DNA of 55,803 nt from Sandarakinorhabdus sp. AAP62 (GTDB taxonomy: Bacteria; Pseudomonadota; Alphaproteobacteria; Sphingomonadales; Sphingomonadaceae), in contig NZ_ANFY01000020.1 of assembly GCF_000331225.1 (NCBI RefSeq), forward strand, positions 1-55,803, read 5' to 3'. The stretch's first letter is position 1. Each line of letters begins with the position of its first letter. This document shows positions 7,233 through 16,139 of the stretch, piece by piece. The translations under genes were made by a program, and so were the position numbers. A model generated the notes under the pieces. That model was given only the letters and a program-made list of their open reading frames with translations. It was not told the origin of the DNA and ran no database searches.

Positions 7233-10220
7233 ATGATCATGTCGTTACGTCCGGCTATGGGCCGTTTCATGGTTGGTGCTTCCGTGCTGGCCCTTGGTGT
7301 TGCTGCGCAGCCAGTGATGGCGCAGGCGCAAACGGCTGCGGCCGCCGACGCCGGTGACGAGGAGATGATCGTCGTCTCCGGGATTCGGGCCAGCTTGCAG
7401 AAATCATTGAGCGTCAAGCGTGATGCCTTGGGTGTCGTCGACGCCATCTCGGCCGAAGATATCGGCAAATTCCCCGACACCAACCTCGCCGAATCGCTGC
7501 AGCGCATCACCGGCGTGTCGATCGACCGTCAGAACGGCGAAGGTTCGAAGGTCACGGTTCGCGGCTTCGGCCCCGATTTCAACCTGGTGCTGCTGAACGG
7601 CCGCCAGATGCCGGCTTCGGGCCTGGGCAGCTGCTGCGAAGCGCCGGCCTCGCGCAGCTTCGATTTTGCCAACCTCGCCGCCGAAGGCATTGCCGGCGTG
7701 CAGGTGTACAAGTCGGGCCGCGCCACGCTGCAGACCGGCGGTATCGGTTCGGTCATCAACATCCAGACCCCGCGTCCGCTTGATCGCCCCGGTTTCAAGG
7801 GCAGCATCTCGGTCAAGGGCATGATCGACCATACCTTCCAGGACACCAAGGTGACCCCGGAAGTGTCGGGCATCCTGTCCAAGACCTTTGCCGATGATCG
7901 CGTCGGCATCCTCGTCACCGGCATCTATCAGCGCCGCAAGGCGAGCCTGGCGCAGTTCAACGCCGGCTGGCGCGAAGGCTATCTGGGCAATGAAAACAAC
8001 TGGGGCTCGCTGCCGGTTGATGCCAATGATTGGCGCGGCAATTTCGCCAAGACGCAGAACCGTCCGGGTCCGAATGATACCTATCAGGTGACCCAGAACG
8101 CCGGTTATGATTTCACCGATATCGATCGTGAACGCATCAACGGCCAGGTCGTGCTGCAGGTGAAGCCCACCGACACGCTGAACATGGTGTTGGACTATAC
8201 CTATTCGCAGAACACCATCGATGCGCGCACCAACAGCATCGGCGTGTGGTTCAACCACAACAACACCAGCAGCAGCTGGACCAATGGTCCGGCCGCTGGC
8301 CCCAATTTCTATGCCGAGGATTTCGGCGCGGGCGAAGGCAAGGACCTCGCCATCACCGGGGCGCTGGCTGCCAATCGCAACATCAACAAATCGCTGGGCG
8401 GCAACATCAAGTGGGATGGTCCCGGCGGCCTGCGTGTCGAACTTGATGCCCATCATTCGACCGCGGAAAGCAAGCCGACGTCGCCCTTTGGCAGCAACAG
8501 CGCCGTCGGCAGTGCCATTTACGGTGTGGCCAGCCAGAAGGTGGATTTCACGACCGAAATGCCGGTGATTTCCGTTGCCCTGAACCCGGGTGTGAACTTC
8601 GCGGCCAGCAGCATCCGCCCGGCCGGCAACAGCTTCCGCAATGCCTATATGAAGGACACCATCAACGAGGTGTCGCTGCGCGGCGGTTATGATTTCGAAT
8701 CCGATCTCATCGACAGCCTCGATTTCGGCGTGACCTACACCGAGAACAAGGTGCGTTCGGCCTTCAACGTCATCCAGAACGACAGCTGGGGTGGCACGCT
8801 CAGTGCGGCCGACACGCCGGATTCGCTCTACACCATCACGGGCCTGCCGGACCGGCTGCAGGGCATGAACGGCAGCCAGGCGCCGGGCATCATCCCCAAC
8901 TATTTCCAGGTTGATACGGCGGCGCTGGTTGGCTTGCTGCAGAGCCGGCTCGGCATCTGCAACGCCAGCACGGTGCAGGGCGCCTGCCTTGCCAGCTTCA
9001 GCGCGCCCGGCGCCACCGATCGCCGCATCACCGAAGAAACCTGGGCGCCCTATATCCAGTCGACCCACAAGTTCGATCTGGGGGATATGCGCGCCAACGT
9101 GCGGCTCGGCCTGCGCTATGAAAAGACGCGCATCAACTCGACGGCCCTGGTGCCGGTGCCAACCGGCGTCGTCTGGGTGGCCGATAACGAAATGAGCCTG
9201 GTTGGCGGCAATGCCTCCTCGTTCAACACCCTGCGCGGTGAGTATGACAACTGGCTGCCGGCCTTCGATTTCGATCTGGCACCGGTGGACAGCATTCGTC
9301 TGCGCGCATCGTACAGCCACACCGTCACCCGTCCGGATTACACCAGCATGCAGGGCGGCATCACGGTCGCCCAGCCGCTGCGACCCAATGGCGGCAGCAC
9401 GGCCAGCAGCGGCAATCCCGGTCTGCTGCCGTACAAATCGAAGAACATCGATCTGTCGGCGGAGTGGTATTACGGCAGGGACAGCTATGTTTCGGTGGGC
9501 TTCTTCCACAAGAACGTGAGCAACTTCATTGCCAACACCACTACCCAGGGGCCGCTGTTTGATCTGCCCAACCCGGCGCAGGGCGCCGCGGTGCAGGCAG
9601 CGCGGGCGGCGCTGGGCGGCAACCCCAACTTCGCTGCCATTCTTGGTTGGCTGGCCGTGAACCGCCCCAGCGTGGTGCGCTTCAACAATGGCGTTGCCGA
9701 TGGCATCATCGGTCAGGCGGCCGATCCCGACGTGGTGTTCACCGTCACCCAACCGGGCAACAGTGCCCAGGTGGCCAAGCTGCATGGCTTCGAATTCGCC
9801 GTTCAGCACAGCTTCTGGGACACCGGTATTGGCGTCATCCTGAACTACACCATCGTCAACAGCGACACGAGCTTCGACAACACGCTGCGCTACACCGCCA
9901 CCCAATTCGCGGTGAACGGGGTCAGCGACAGCGCCAACGCCGTGCTCTACTACGACAAGAACGGCATCCAGGCCCGTGTTGCCTACAACTGGCGTGATGG
10001 CTTCCTGTCAGGCTATGGCTTCGATCCCTTCTATGTTGATCCTTATGGCCAGTTCGACGTTTCGGCCTCGTGGGAATTCAAGAAGGGCCTGACCGCCTTT
10101 GTTGAAGGCATCAACATCACCAATGCTGATCGCCGCGGCCACATGCGCAACGATCAGACGGTGTTCTTCGCAGCGCCAGGTTATGCCCGCTACACGGCAG
10201 GGGTGCGCTTCAGCTTCTGA
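7233..10220 (+). CDS. TonB-dependent outer-membrane receptor (carbohydrate-type)
   Basis: 995 residues. A signal peptide (hydrophobic GASVLALGVAA, cut near VMAQAQ) is followed by the linker EEMIVVSGIRASLQKSLSVKR. Next is the plug domain (KFPDTNLAESLQRITGVSIDR, KVTVRGFGPDFNLVLLNGRQMP, GIGSVINIQTPRP) and a long beta-barrel ending in a C-terminal Phe (TAGVRFSF), the outer-membrane insertion signal. The IRASLQKSL-type N-terminus is typical of Caulobacter/sphingomonad receptors that import oligosaccharides. Two LacI-type operators precede the gene and sugar genes follow, so the substrate is probably a glycan rather than a siderophore. A Cys pair (GSCCEAP) in the plug is unusual. Confidence 0.93.
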   Translation: MIMSLRPAMGRFMVGASVLALGVAAQPVMAQAQTAAAADAGDEEMIVVSGIRASLQKSLSVKRDALGVVDAISAEDIGKFPDTNLAESLQRITGVSIDRQNGEGSKVTVRGFGPDFNLVLLNGRQMPASGLGSCCEAPASRSFDFANLAAEGIAGVQVYKSGRATLQTGGIGSVINIQTPRPLDRPGFKGSISVKGMIDHTFQDTKVTPEVSGILSKTFADDRVGILVTGIYQRRKASLAQFNAGWREGYLGNENNWGSLPVDANDWRGNFAKTQNRPGPNDTYQVTQNAGYDFTDIDRERINGQVVLQVKPTDTLNMVLDYTYSQNTIDARTNSIGVWFNHNNTSSSWTNGPAAGPNFYAEDFGAGEGKDLAITGALAANRNINKSLGGNIKWDGPGGLRVELDAHHSTAESKPTSPFGSNSAVGSAIYGVASQKVDFTTEMPVISVALNPGVNFAASSIRPAGNSFRNAYMKDTINEVSLRGGYDFESDLIDSLDFGVTYTENKVRSAFNVIQNDSWGGTLSAADTPDSLYTITGLPDRLQGMNGSQAPGIIPNYFQVDTAALVGLLQSRLGICNASTVQGACLASFSAPGATDRRITEETWAPYIQSTHKFDLGDMRANVRLGLRYEKTRINSTALVPVPTGVVWVADNEMSLVGGNASSFNTLRGEYDNWLPAFDFDLAPVDSIRLRASYSHTVTRPDYTSMQGGITVAQPLRPNGGSTASSGNPGLLPYKSKNIDLSAEWYYGRDSYVSVGFFHKNVSNFIANTTTQGPLFDLPNPAQGAAVQAARAALGGNPNFAAILGWLAVNRPSVVRFNNGVADGIIGQAADPDVVFTVTQPGNSAQVAKLHGFEFAVQHSFWDTGIGVILNYTIVNSDTSFDNTLRYTATQFAVNGVSDSANAVLYYDKNGIQARVAYNWRDGFLSGYGFDPFYVDPYGQFDVSASWEFKKGLTAFVEGINITNADRRGHMRNDQTVFFAAPGYARYTAGVRFSF

Positions 10221-10245
10221 CCGGGTCACCGGCCGGGTCGCAGGG

Positions 10246-10281
10246 AGAGCCGCGCGCGTAAGCGTTGCGGCTCTTCTTCTG
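10246..10281 (+). terminator. Hairpin with T-rich tail after the receptor gene (attenuator-like)
   Basis: AGAGCCGC (10246-10253) pairs with GCGGCTCT (10267-10274), with extra CGC/GCG pairing inside, and is followed by TCTTCTG. It lies 25 bp after the receptor stop and before the halogenase ribosome site. It probably stops most transcripts while letting some read into the halogenase operon. Confidence 0.5.
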
Positions 10282-10315
10282 CTCTGCCAGTGTCTGCCTG
10301 TGGGAGAGAGAGTGC

Positions 10316-11833
10316 GTGAGGGCTGAACAGCCATTTCAGGTGGTGATCGTCGGCGGCGGCAGCGCGGGCTGGCTCACGGCCTGTGTGCTGGCGGCGCGGC
10401 ATCCGGGCCTCGCCATCACCCTGGTGGAATCACCCGATATCCCGACCATCGGCGTGGGCGAGGGCACCTGGCCGACCATGCGCGAAACGCTGGCCGGCAT
10501 CGGCATTTCCGAAGCGGAATTCCTTGTCGCCTGCGATGCCTCGTTCAAACAGGGATCGCGCTTTGATGGCTGGCGCACGGGGGAGGCGGGGGACTCCTAT
10601 CTCCACCCCTTCACCCTGCCACCGCCCGGCGACATGGCGGCACTGCTCCATGCATGGTCTGCGACCGGCAGCGGTTTTGCCGAGGCCATGACGGCACAAG
10701 CCGCCGCCTGTGCCCAGCATCTGGCGCCGCGCCAGCGCGGCATGCCGGATTATGCCGGGGCGCTGAACTACGCCTATCATTTCGACGCCGGCAAATTCGC
10801 CCGGCTGCTCACCCGCCACGCCACGCAAGCCCTGGGGGTGGCCCACATTGCCGCCAATGTCACGGCCACCACGGCAGCGGCCAACGGCGATGTGGCGACG
10901 CTGGTGCTGGCTGATGGGCGCGCGCTGACAGCGGACCTGTTCATCGATTGCACCGGTCAGGCGGCGCGGCTCATCAATGGCCATTGTCAGGTGGAATGGA
11001 TCGACCGGTCAGACGTGTCGTTCAACGATCGCGCCCTGGCTGTACAGGTGCCGGTGCTGCCCGGCAGCCCGGTCGCTTCGCAGACCATCGGCACCGCCCA
11101 CCACGCCGGCTGGCTCTGGGATATCGCACTGCCCACCCGGCGCGGCATCGGCTGCGTCTATGCTTCGCGTTTCATGCGTGATGACGAAGCCGATGACGTG
11201 CTGCGCGCGCACGTTGCCGCGCAGGTGCCGGGGGCAGATGTCACCGCACTGGCCCCGCGCAAGCTCAGCTTTGCCACCGGCCACCGGGCGCGCTTCTGGC
11301 AGGGCAATGTGGTTGCCGTTGGCCTTTCGGCGGGTTTTATCGAGCCACTGGAAGCGTCTGCCATTGTGCTGATCGAACTTTCGGCCCGGGCGCTGGCCGA
11401 TGCCTTGCCGGCCAGCCGCGATGCGATGGCGGTGCATGCCGCGCGCTTCAACGAGATGTTCCGCACCCGCTGGGATCGGATCGTCAATTTCCTCAAGCTG
11501 CACTATGTGCTGAGCCGCCGGACCGAACCTTATTGGCTGGCGCAGCGCGATCCGGCCACCATCCCGCAGCGCCTTGCCGATGATCTGGTCCTCTGGCGCG
11601 AGCATCCGCCATCGGCCCGCGATTTCCCGCTGCACGACGAGATGTTTCCGGCGGCCAGCCAGGCCTATGTGCTTTATGGCATGGGCCATGGCTTGCCGCT
11701 CCCGCCGCCTGCCGCCGCCATCACCGCCGCCGCTGCCCGGCTTGCCGAAGTACAGGACCGGGCCCGCCGCATGGCTGCCGGTCTCCCCGAAAACCGGACC
11801 TATCTTGCCGCCATCGCGGCCCAGGCCGCTTGA
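10316..11833 (+). CDS. Flavin-dependent tryptophan-halogenase-family protein (first copy)
   Basis: 505 residues from a GTG at 10316, chosen because GGGAGAGAG (10302-10310) is well placed. FAD site [12 protein letters not shown] is at residues 11-22. Lys78 (SFKQGSRF) matches the catalytic Lys of tryptophan halogenases, and GFIEPLEAS lies near residue 335. The diagnostic WxWxIP motif is altered to WLWDIALP (266-273), so chlorination of free tryptophan is doubtful. It starts an operon with sapC, cupin, a second halogenase, LacI and MFS. Such halogenase homologues are common beside TonB receptors in sphingomonads and Caulobacter; their true substrate is not known to me. Confidence 0.85.
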   Translation: MRAEQPFQVVIVGGGSAGWLTACVLAARHPGLAITLVESPDIPTIGVGEGTWPTMRETLAGIGISEAEFLVACDASFKQGSRFDGWRTGEAGDSYLHPFTLPPPGDMAALLHAWSATGSGFAEAMTAQAAACAQHLAPRQRGMPDYAGALNYAYHFDAGKFARLLTRHATQALGVAHIAANVTATTAAANGDVATLVLADGRALTADLFIDCTGQAARLINGHCQVEWIDRSDVSFNDRALAVQVPVLPGSPVASQTIGTAHHAGWLWDIALPTRRGIGCVYASRFMRDDEADDVLRAHVAAQVPGADVTALAPRKLSFATGHRARFWQGNVVAVGLSAGFIEPLEASAIVLIELSARALADALPASRDAMAVHAARFNEMFRTRWDRIVNFLKLHYVLSRRTEPYWLAQRDPATIPQRLADDLVLWREHPPSARDFPLHDEMFPAASQAYVLYGMGHGLPLPPPAAAITAAAARLAEVQDRARRMAAGLPENRTYLAAIAAQAA

Positions 11834-11841
11834 GGAACGCC

Positions 11842-12558
11842 ATGTCCAACCACCAGATCCTCACCCACGACGCCCATGCCGATCTGCGGGTGCTGGCGCA
11901 GCCCGGCGCGGCGCTCGGCGATGCGGTGATGGCCTGCATCACCGTGCCGGCCGAATTTCGCCGCCTCGCCATCGATTATCCCATCCTGTTTCGGCAGGAT
12001 GAAGCCACCGGGGCCTTTTCGGCGCTGGTGCTGATGGGCTTTGAACCGGGCGAGAATCTCTTTCTTGATGGCGACCGTTGGGATGCCACCAACCGCCCGC
12101 TGGCGCTGGCGGTGCAGCCGTTCCTGGTTGGCCGCAGCCGGACGAGCGACGGGCCGGGGCAGGTGCATATCGATATGGACCACCCCCGCATTTCCCGGAA
12201 TGGCGAGGGCATCAAATTGTTCGAGCCGGGCGGCCAGCCGACGCCTTATCTCGAACAGATTGCCGACATGCTGGGCGCGCTCGACGCTGGCTACCGCGCC
12301 AGTGGTGACTATTTCGCCGCGCTCATCCGTTATGACCTGATCGAACCCTTTTCGATGGACGTGACCCTGGAGAGTGGCGCCATGCATCGGCTGGTGGGCT
12401 ATCACCTGGTAAACGAGGAAAAACTGGCGGCGCTGGAGCCGGGCGCGCTGGCCGAACTTCACGCCGAAGGCCATCTGCTCCCTACCTACATGGCGCTGGC
12501 ATCGCTGGGCAATCTGGCGCGACTGGTGGGCGCCAAGAACCGGCGGGATCATGGCTGA
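11842..12558 (+). CDS. SapC-family protein
   Basis: 238 residues; ATG at 11842 follows GAGGA (11832-11836) that overlaps the halogenase stop. The SapC pattern is present: ACITVPAEFRRLAIDYPILF, FSALVLMGFEPGENLFLD and PLALAVQPFLVG. The name comes from Campylobacter S-layer genes, but SapC-like proteins in alphaproteobacteria occur inside TonB-receptor/sugar loci and have no demonstrated function that I know of. No signal peptide or membrane segment is visible, so it is probably cytoplasmic. It overlaps the cupin gene by 8 bp. Confidence 0.85.
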   Translation: MSNHQILTHDAHADLRVLAQPGAALGDAVMACITVPAEFRRLAIDYPILFRQDEATGAFSALVLMGFEPGENLFLDGDRWDATNRPLALAVQPFLVGRSRTSDGPGQVHIDMDHPRISRNGEGIKLFEPGGQPTPYLEQIADMLGALDAGYRASGDYFAALIRYDLIEPFSMDVTLESGAMHRLVGYHLVNEEKLAALEPGALAELHAEGHLLPTYMALASLGNLARLVGAKNRRDHG

Positions 12559-13564
12559 CGCTGCGCTGCTGGAGCGGCTGCCGCGCGTGGCCGAGGAGAA
12601 AATGGCGCCGGATGCGCTGGCGCAGCGCGTCACTTGTGCCACCGGGCCGTTCGTGGTGCGCGGGCTGGCGGCGGATTGGCCGCTGGTGGAGGCGGGCCGC
12701 AGGGGCGCCGGTGTCGCGCGGGACTGGCTGGCGGCCCATGCCCGCAACCGCGCCTTTCCGGCCAGCATCGGGGCTGATGATCGCCTGTTCTATGATGCGG
12801 CGATGGCGATGAACTTTCGCATGGAGATGGCCCCGCTGCCGCAGTGGCTGGCGGCGATGGCGGCGGCCGAAACCGATCCCGCAGCGCCCACCGTCTATCT
12901 GTCCTCCATCGACATGGGCGATTATTTCACCGGCCTCGCCGAAAGCCACGCCCTGCCCCTGGGCGCGCGCCAGCCGATCGCCAGCATCTGGATCGGCAAC
13001 CGCACCTGCATTGCCGCCCACAACGACATTCCCGAAAATATCGCCGTCTGCGCCGTCGGGCGCCGCCGCTTCACCCTCTTCCCGCCCGATCAGTTCGCCA
13101 ATCTCTATCTGGGCCCGCTGGAAAATACCCCGGCCGGCCGCCAGGTCAGCATGGTTGACGTGCGGGCGCCCGATCTGGCGCGCTACCCGCGTTTTGCCGA
13201 GGCGTTGCGCCACGCGCAGGTGGCGGAACTGGAGCCGGGCGATGCGATTTTCGTGCCGTCGCTGTGGTGGCATCATGTTGAAGGCTTGGCGGCCTTCAAT
13301 GTGCTGATCAACTTCTGGTGGCGCGATGTGCCGCGCTGGCTTGGCAATCCCGAAGATGCCCTGCTGCATGCCATCCTGGCCGTGCGCGACCTGCCGCCGC
13401 AGCAGCGCGCGCAGTGGCAGGCCTTGTTTGATCATCATGTGTTTGCCGCGGATGATATGGTCACCGCCCATCTGCCTGACGGCGCCCGCGGAATATTGGC
13501 GCCGCTGGACGCCACCACCGCCGGCCAGATCAAGGCCCGTTTGTTGAGAGGATTGTCGCGATGA
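12551..13564 (+). CDS. Cupin-like/JmjC-type oxygenase-like protein
   Basis: 337 residues. The double-stranded beta-helix of cupin_8/JmjC proteins is indicated by IASIWIGNRTCIAAHNDIPEN (an HxD iron-ligand pair), VGRRRFTLFPPDQFANLYLGP and PSLWWHHVEGLAAFNVLINFWW (the distal His). With an HxD...H triad it could be a 2-oxoglutarate/Fe(II) oxygenase, but the substrate is unknown. The start overlaps sapC by 8 bp and the end overlaps halogenase 2 by 4 bp, so it is tightly co-translated with both. Proteins of this type regularly accompany TonB receptors and halogenase homologues in this bacterial group. Confidence 0.83.
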   Translation: MADAALLERLPRVAEEKMAPDALAQRVTCATGPFVVRGLAADWPLVEAGRRGAGVARDWLAAHARNRAFPASIGADDRLFYDAAMAMNFRMEMAPLPQWLAAMAAAETDPAAPTVYLSSIDMGDYFTGLAESHALPLGARQPIASIWIGNRTCIAAHNDIPENIAVCAVGRRRFTLFPPDQFANLYLGPLENTPAGRQVSMVDVRAPDLARYPRFAEALRHAQVAELEPGDAIFVPSLWWHHVEGLAAFNVLINFWWRDVPRWLGNPEDALLHAILAVRDLPPQQRAQWQALFDHHVFAADDMVTAHLPDGARGILAPLDATTAGQIKARLLRGLSR

Positions 13565-15072
13565 ATGCCAAGCCACTGAGGGTCGTGGTTGCAGGTGGCG
13601 GCACGGGCGGCTGGATGGCCGCCGCGGCGCTGGCGCACACGCTGGGGCCGGTGATCGATCTGACCCTGGTGGAATCCGATGCCATCGGCACCATCGGCGT
13701 GGGCGAAAGCACCATTCCGCCGATCGTGCTGTTCAATCGTCTGCTCGGCATCAATGAAGCCGAGTTCATGCGCGCCACCCAGGCCACCTTCAAGCTGGGC
13801 ATCATGTTCGAAAACTGGCGTGATGTGGGCCATAAATATTTCCACAGCTTTGGCAGCACCGGCAAGGATCACTGGTCGGCCGGCTTCCAGCATTTCTGGC
13901 TGCATGGGCAAACGCAGGGCCACGACGCGCCCTATGATGATTATGCGCTGGAACTGCAGGCGGCAATGCAATCGAAGTTTGCCCATCTGCCCGATGACCG
14001 GCTGAACTATGCCTATCAGCTCGACAGCGCCCTTTATGCCGCCTTCCTGCGCAAGCGCGCCGAGGCTGGCGGGGCAAGGCGCATCGAAGGCCGCATCAGC
14101 GCCGTCGAACTGGATGGCGAGAGCGGCGACATCGCCGCGCTTTGCCTTGATGGTGATCGCCGCATCGAAGGCGATCTGTTCATCGATTGCACCGGTTTCC
14201 GCGCCCTGCTGATCGAAGGCGCACTGCACGCCGGCTTTGATGACTGGACCAACTGGCTGCCCTGCGACAGCGCCATCGCCATCCAGACGGCAAGCGTGCG
14301 CCCTGCCGTGCCCTATACCCGCGCCATCGCCCATGATGCCGGCTGGCAGTGGCGCATCCCGCTGCAGCACCGGCAAGGCAATGGCATCGTCTATTGCAGC
14401 CGCTATCTGAGCCAGGAGGCCGCGCAGGAACGCCTGTTCGCCACCATCGAGGGCGAGAAGCTGGTGAAGCCCAACATCATCAGTTACCGCACAGGGGTGC
14501 GCCGCAAGCAGTGGCACCGCAATTGCGTCGCGGTCGGCCTGTCTGGCGGATTCATGGAGCCGCTGGAATCGACCTCCATCCACCTGATCCAGCGCGCCGT
14601 GCTGCGCATCTGCCGCATGCTGCCCGCCGGCAAGGTGAGCGAGCGCGACCGCGCCGAATTCAACGAGCAGATGTTCACCGACATGGAGCAGATCCGCGAT
14701 TTCCTGATCCTGCACTACAAGGTGACCCAGCGCCGCGACAGCCCGTTCTGGCGCCAGATGGCGAGCATGGAAATCCCCGACAGCCTTGCCCACAAGATCG
14801 AACTGTTCCGCGAAACGGCTCGCGTCTTCCGCAAGAATGAAGAGCTTTTCGTGGAAAACAGCTGGGTGCAGGTGATGATGGGGCAGGGGATCGTGCCGCA
14901 GAGCCATCACCCCGTCGCGGCCAAGCTGCGCCCGGAAGAGCTGAAGGCCTTCCTGGGTGGCCTGCGCGACAGCGTGACAAAAACGGTGGCCGGCCTGCCT
15001 GACCATCACGCCTATGTCGCGCGCTATTGCGGTGCTACCGATGCGGCGGCGCAGGCGCATAAAGCCGCGTGA
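13561..15072 (+). CDS. Flavin-dependent tryptophan-halogenase-family protein (second copy)
   Basis: 503 residues. FAD site VAGGGTGGWMAA is at residues 10-21, Lys78 in ATFKLGIMF matches the catalytic Lys, and the full WxWxIP motif is present (WQWRIP, 262-267). GLSGGFMEPLEST follows near residue 327. By motif it is therefore the better-preserved halogenase of the two. The ATG overlaps the cupin stop (ATGA). No NRPS, PKS or other natural-product gene is nearby. The locus is a sugar-uptake cluster, so function as a classical tryptophan halogenase is not assumed. Confidence 0.88.
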   Translation: MNAKPLRVVVAGGGTGGWMAAAALAHTLGPVIDLTLVESDAIGTIGVGESTIPPIVLFNRLLGINEAEFMRATQATFKLGIMFENWRDVGHKYFHSFGSTGKDHWSAGFQHFWLHGQTQGHDAPYDDYALELQAAMQSKFAHLPDDRLNYAYQLDSALYAAFLRKRAEAGGARRIEGRISAVELDGESGDIAALCLDGDRRIEGDLFIDCTGFRALLIEGALHAGFDDWTNWLPCDSAIAIQTASVRPAVPYTRAIAHDAGWQWRIPLQHRQGNGIVYCSRYLSQEAAQERLFATIEGEKLVKPNIISYRTGVRRKQWHRNCVAVGLSGGFMEPLESTSIHLIQRAVLRICRMLPAGKVSERDRAEFNEQMFTDMEQIRDFLILHYKVTQRRDSPFWRQMASMEIPDSLAHKIELFRETARVFRKNEELFVENSWVQVMMGQGIVPQSHHPVAAKLRPEELKAFLGGLRDSVTKTVAGLPDHHAYVARYCGATDAAAQAHKAA

Positions 15073-15089
15073 AGAGAGGCAGTTGAAGC

Positions 15090-16139
15090 ATGGCAAGACG
15101 TCGCCAGGCCGTGACGATCCGGCATGTCGCCGCCGAGGCAGACGTGTCGTTGCAGACCGTCAGCCGTGTCATCAACAACGAGCCCAATGTGCGCCCCGAA
15201 ACCAAGGAGCGCGTGCAGGCCGCCATCGACCGGCTGGGCTATGTGCCGTCCATCGCGGCCCAGCGCATGAGCGGCTCGCGATCCTATCTCATTCTCGCCA
15301 TCAACGATCGGGATCGCACCATCGCCGATTGGCAGGCGCGGCAGGGCACTGACTGGGTTGACCAGATGCTGCTGGGCGGCATGCTGAAATGTGCCGAGCA
15401 CGGCTATCGCATGATCTTTGAACTGGTCGACACGCACAGCGATCATGTCGAACGCGAACTGGCCGGTGCGATCGCCGCGCTGCAGCCCGACGGCATCATC
15501 CTGACCCCGCCGCACAGCGACAATCCGCAGATCGTTGCCTTCCTTGCCGAACAGGACATGCCGTTCGTCCGCATCGGATCCAAGCAACGTCAAGCTGGCA
15601 TTCCGGTCTCGATGGACGATGAAGGCTCGGCCCGCACCGCGACGCGCCACCTGATCGATCATGGCCACAGCAGGATCGGCTTCATCGCCGGTTCGAGCGA
15701 ATATGAACTGAGCGGCTGGCGCGTCGATGGCTGGCGCGCCGCGATGGCCGAAGCCGGGCTGGCGACCGATGGTCTGCTCGATGCCGGGGATTTCTCCTAT
15801 GATTCTGGCCGGACGGCGGCGCTGCGCCTGCTTGATCCGCCGCAGCGGCCGACCGCCATCATCGCCAGCAATGATCAGATGGCGATCGCCACACTGGACG
15901 TGGCGCGCGCGTTGGGGTTGGCCGTGCCGGACGATCTGTCGATCATCAGTTTCGACAATACGCCCGTTGTCCAGTTCGCCCAGCCGCCGCTGACCGCCAT
16001 CGATCAGTCGATTGCCGCCACGGCGTCCACCGCGGTCGAGCTGATCATTGCTTCGCTGAAGGGCGATCCGCTGCCGGAAACGCTGACCGTGGTGACATCC
16101 CGCCTGATCGAACGGTCATCGGTGGCCCGGCGTGGCTGA
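15090..16139 (+). CDS. LacI-family transcriptional regulator
   Basis: 349 residues with the canonical N-terminal helix-turn-helix and hinge (TIRHVAAEADVSLQTVSRVI, then LGYVPSIAAQRM). A periplasmic-binding-protein-like sugar domain follows, with ASNDQMAIATLDVARALG and DDLSIISFDNTPVVQFAQPPLTAI divided over its end. It lies inside the halogenase-to-MFS operon and is the only LacI protein in the window. It is thus the natural candidate to bind the AACGTT palindromes at 7139, 7169 and 17357. The effector is probably a mono- or disaccharide released from the imported glycan. Confidence 0.92.
   Translation: MARRRQAVTIRHVAAEADVSLQTVSRVINNEPNVRPETKERVQAAIDRLGYVPSIAAQRMSGSRSYLILAINDRDRTIADWQARQGTDWVDQMLLGGMLKCAEHGYRMIFELVDTHSDHVERELAGAIAALQPDGIILTPPHSDNPQIVAFLAEQDMPFVRIGSKQRQAGIPVSMDDEGSARTATRHLIDHGHSRIGFIAGSSEYELSGWRVDGWRAAMAEAGLATDGLLDAGDFSYDSGRTAALRLLDPPQRPTAIIASNDQMAIATLDVARALGLAVPDDLSIISFDNTPVVQFAQPPLTAIDQSIAATASTAVELIIASLKGDPLPETLTVVTSRLIERSSVARRG

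Noticed and set aside
7404-9905. 833-codon open frame on the minus strand
   Set aside because: It is fully antisense to the TonB receptor, whose signal peptide, plug and barrel motifs are clear. The antisense product is rich in His, Arg and Gln as expected from the GC-rich third positions of the real gene.
10316-15072. Secondary-metabolite gene cluster based on two tryptophan halogenases
   Set aside because: No NRPS, PKS, prenyltransferase or export gene nearby. The context is a TonB receptor, LacI regulator, sugar transporters and GH3.
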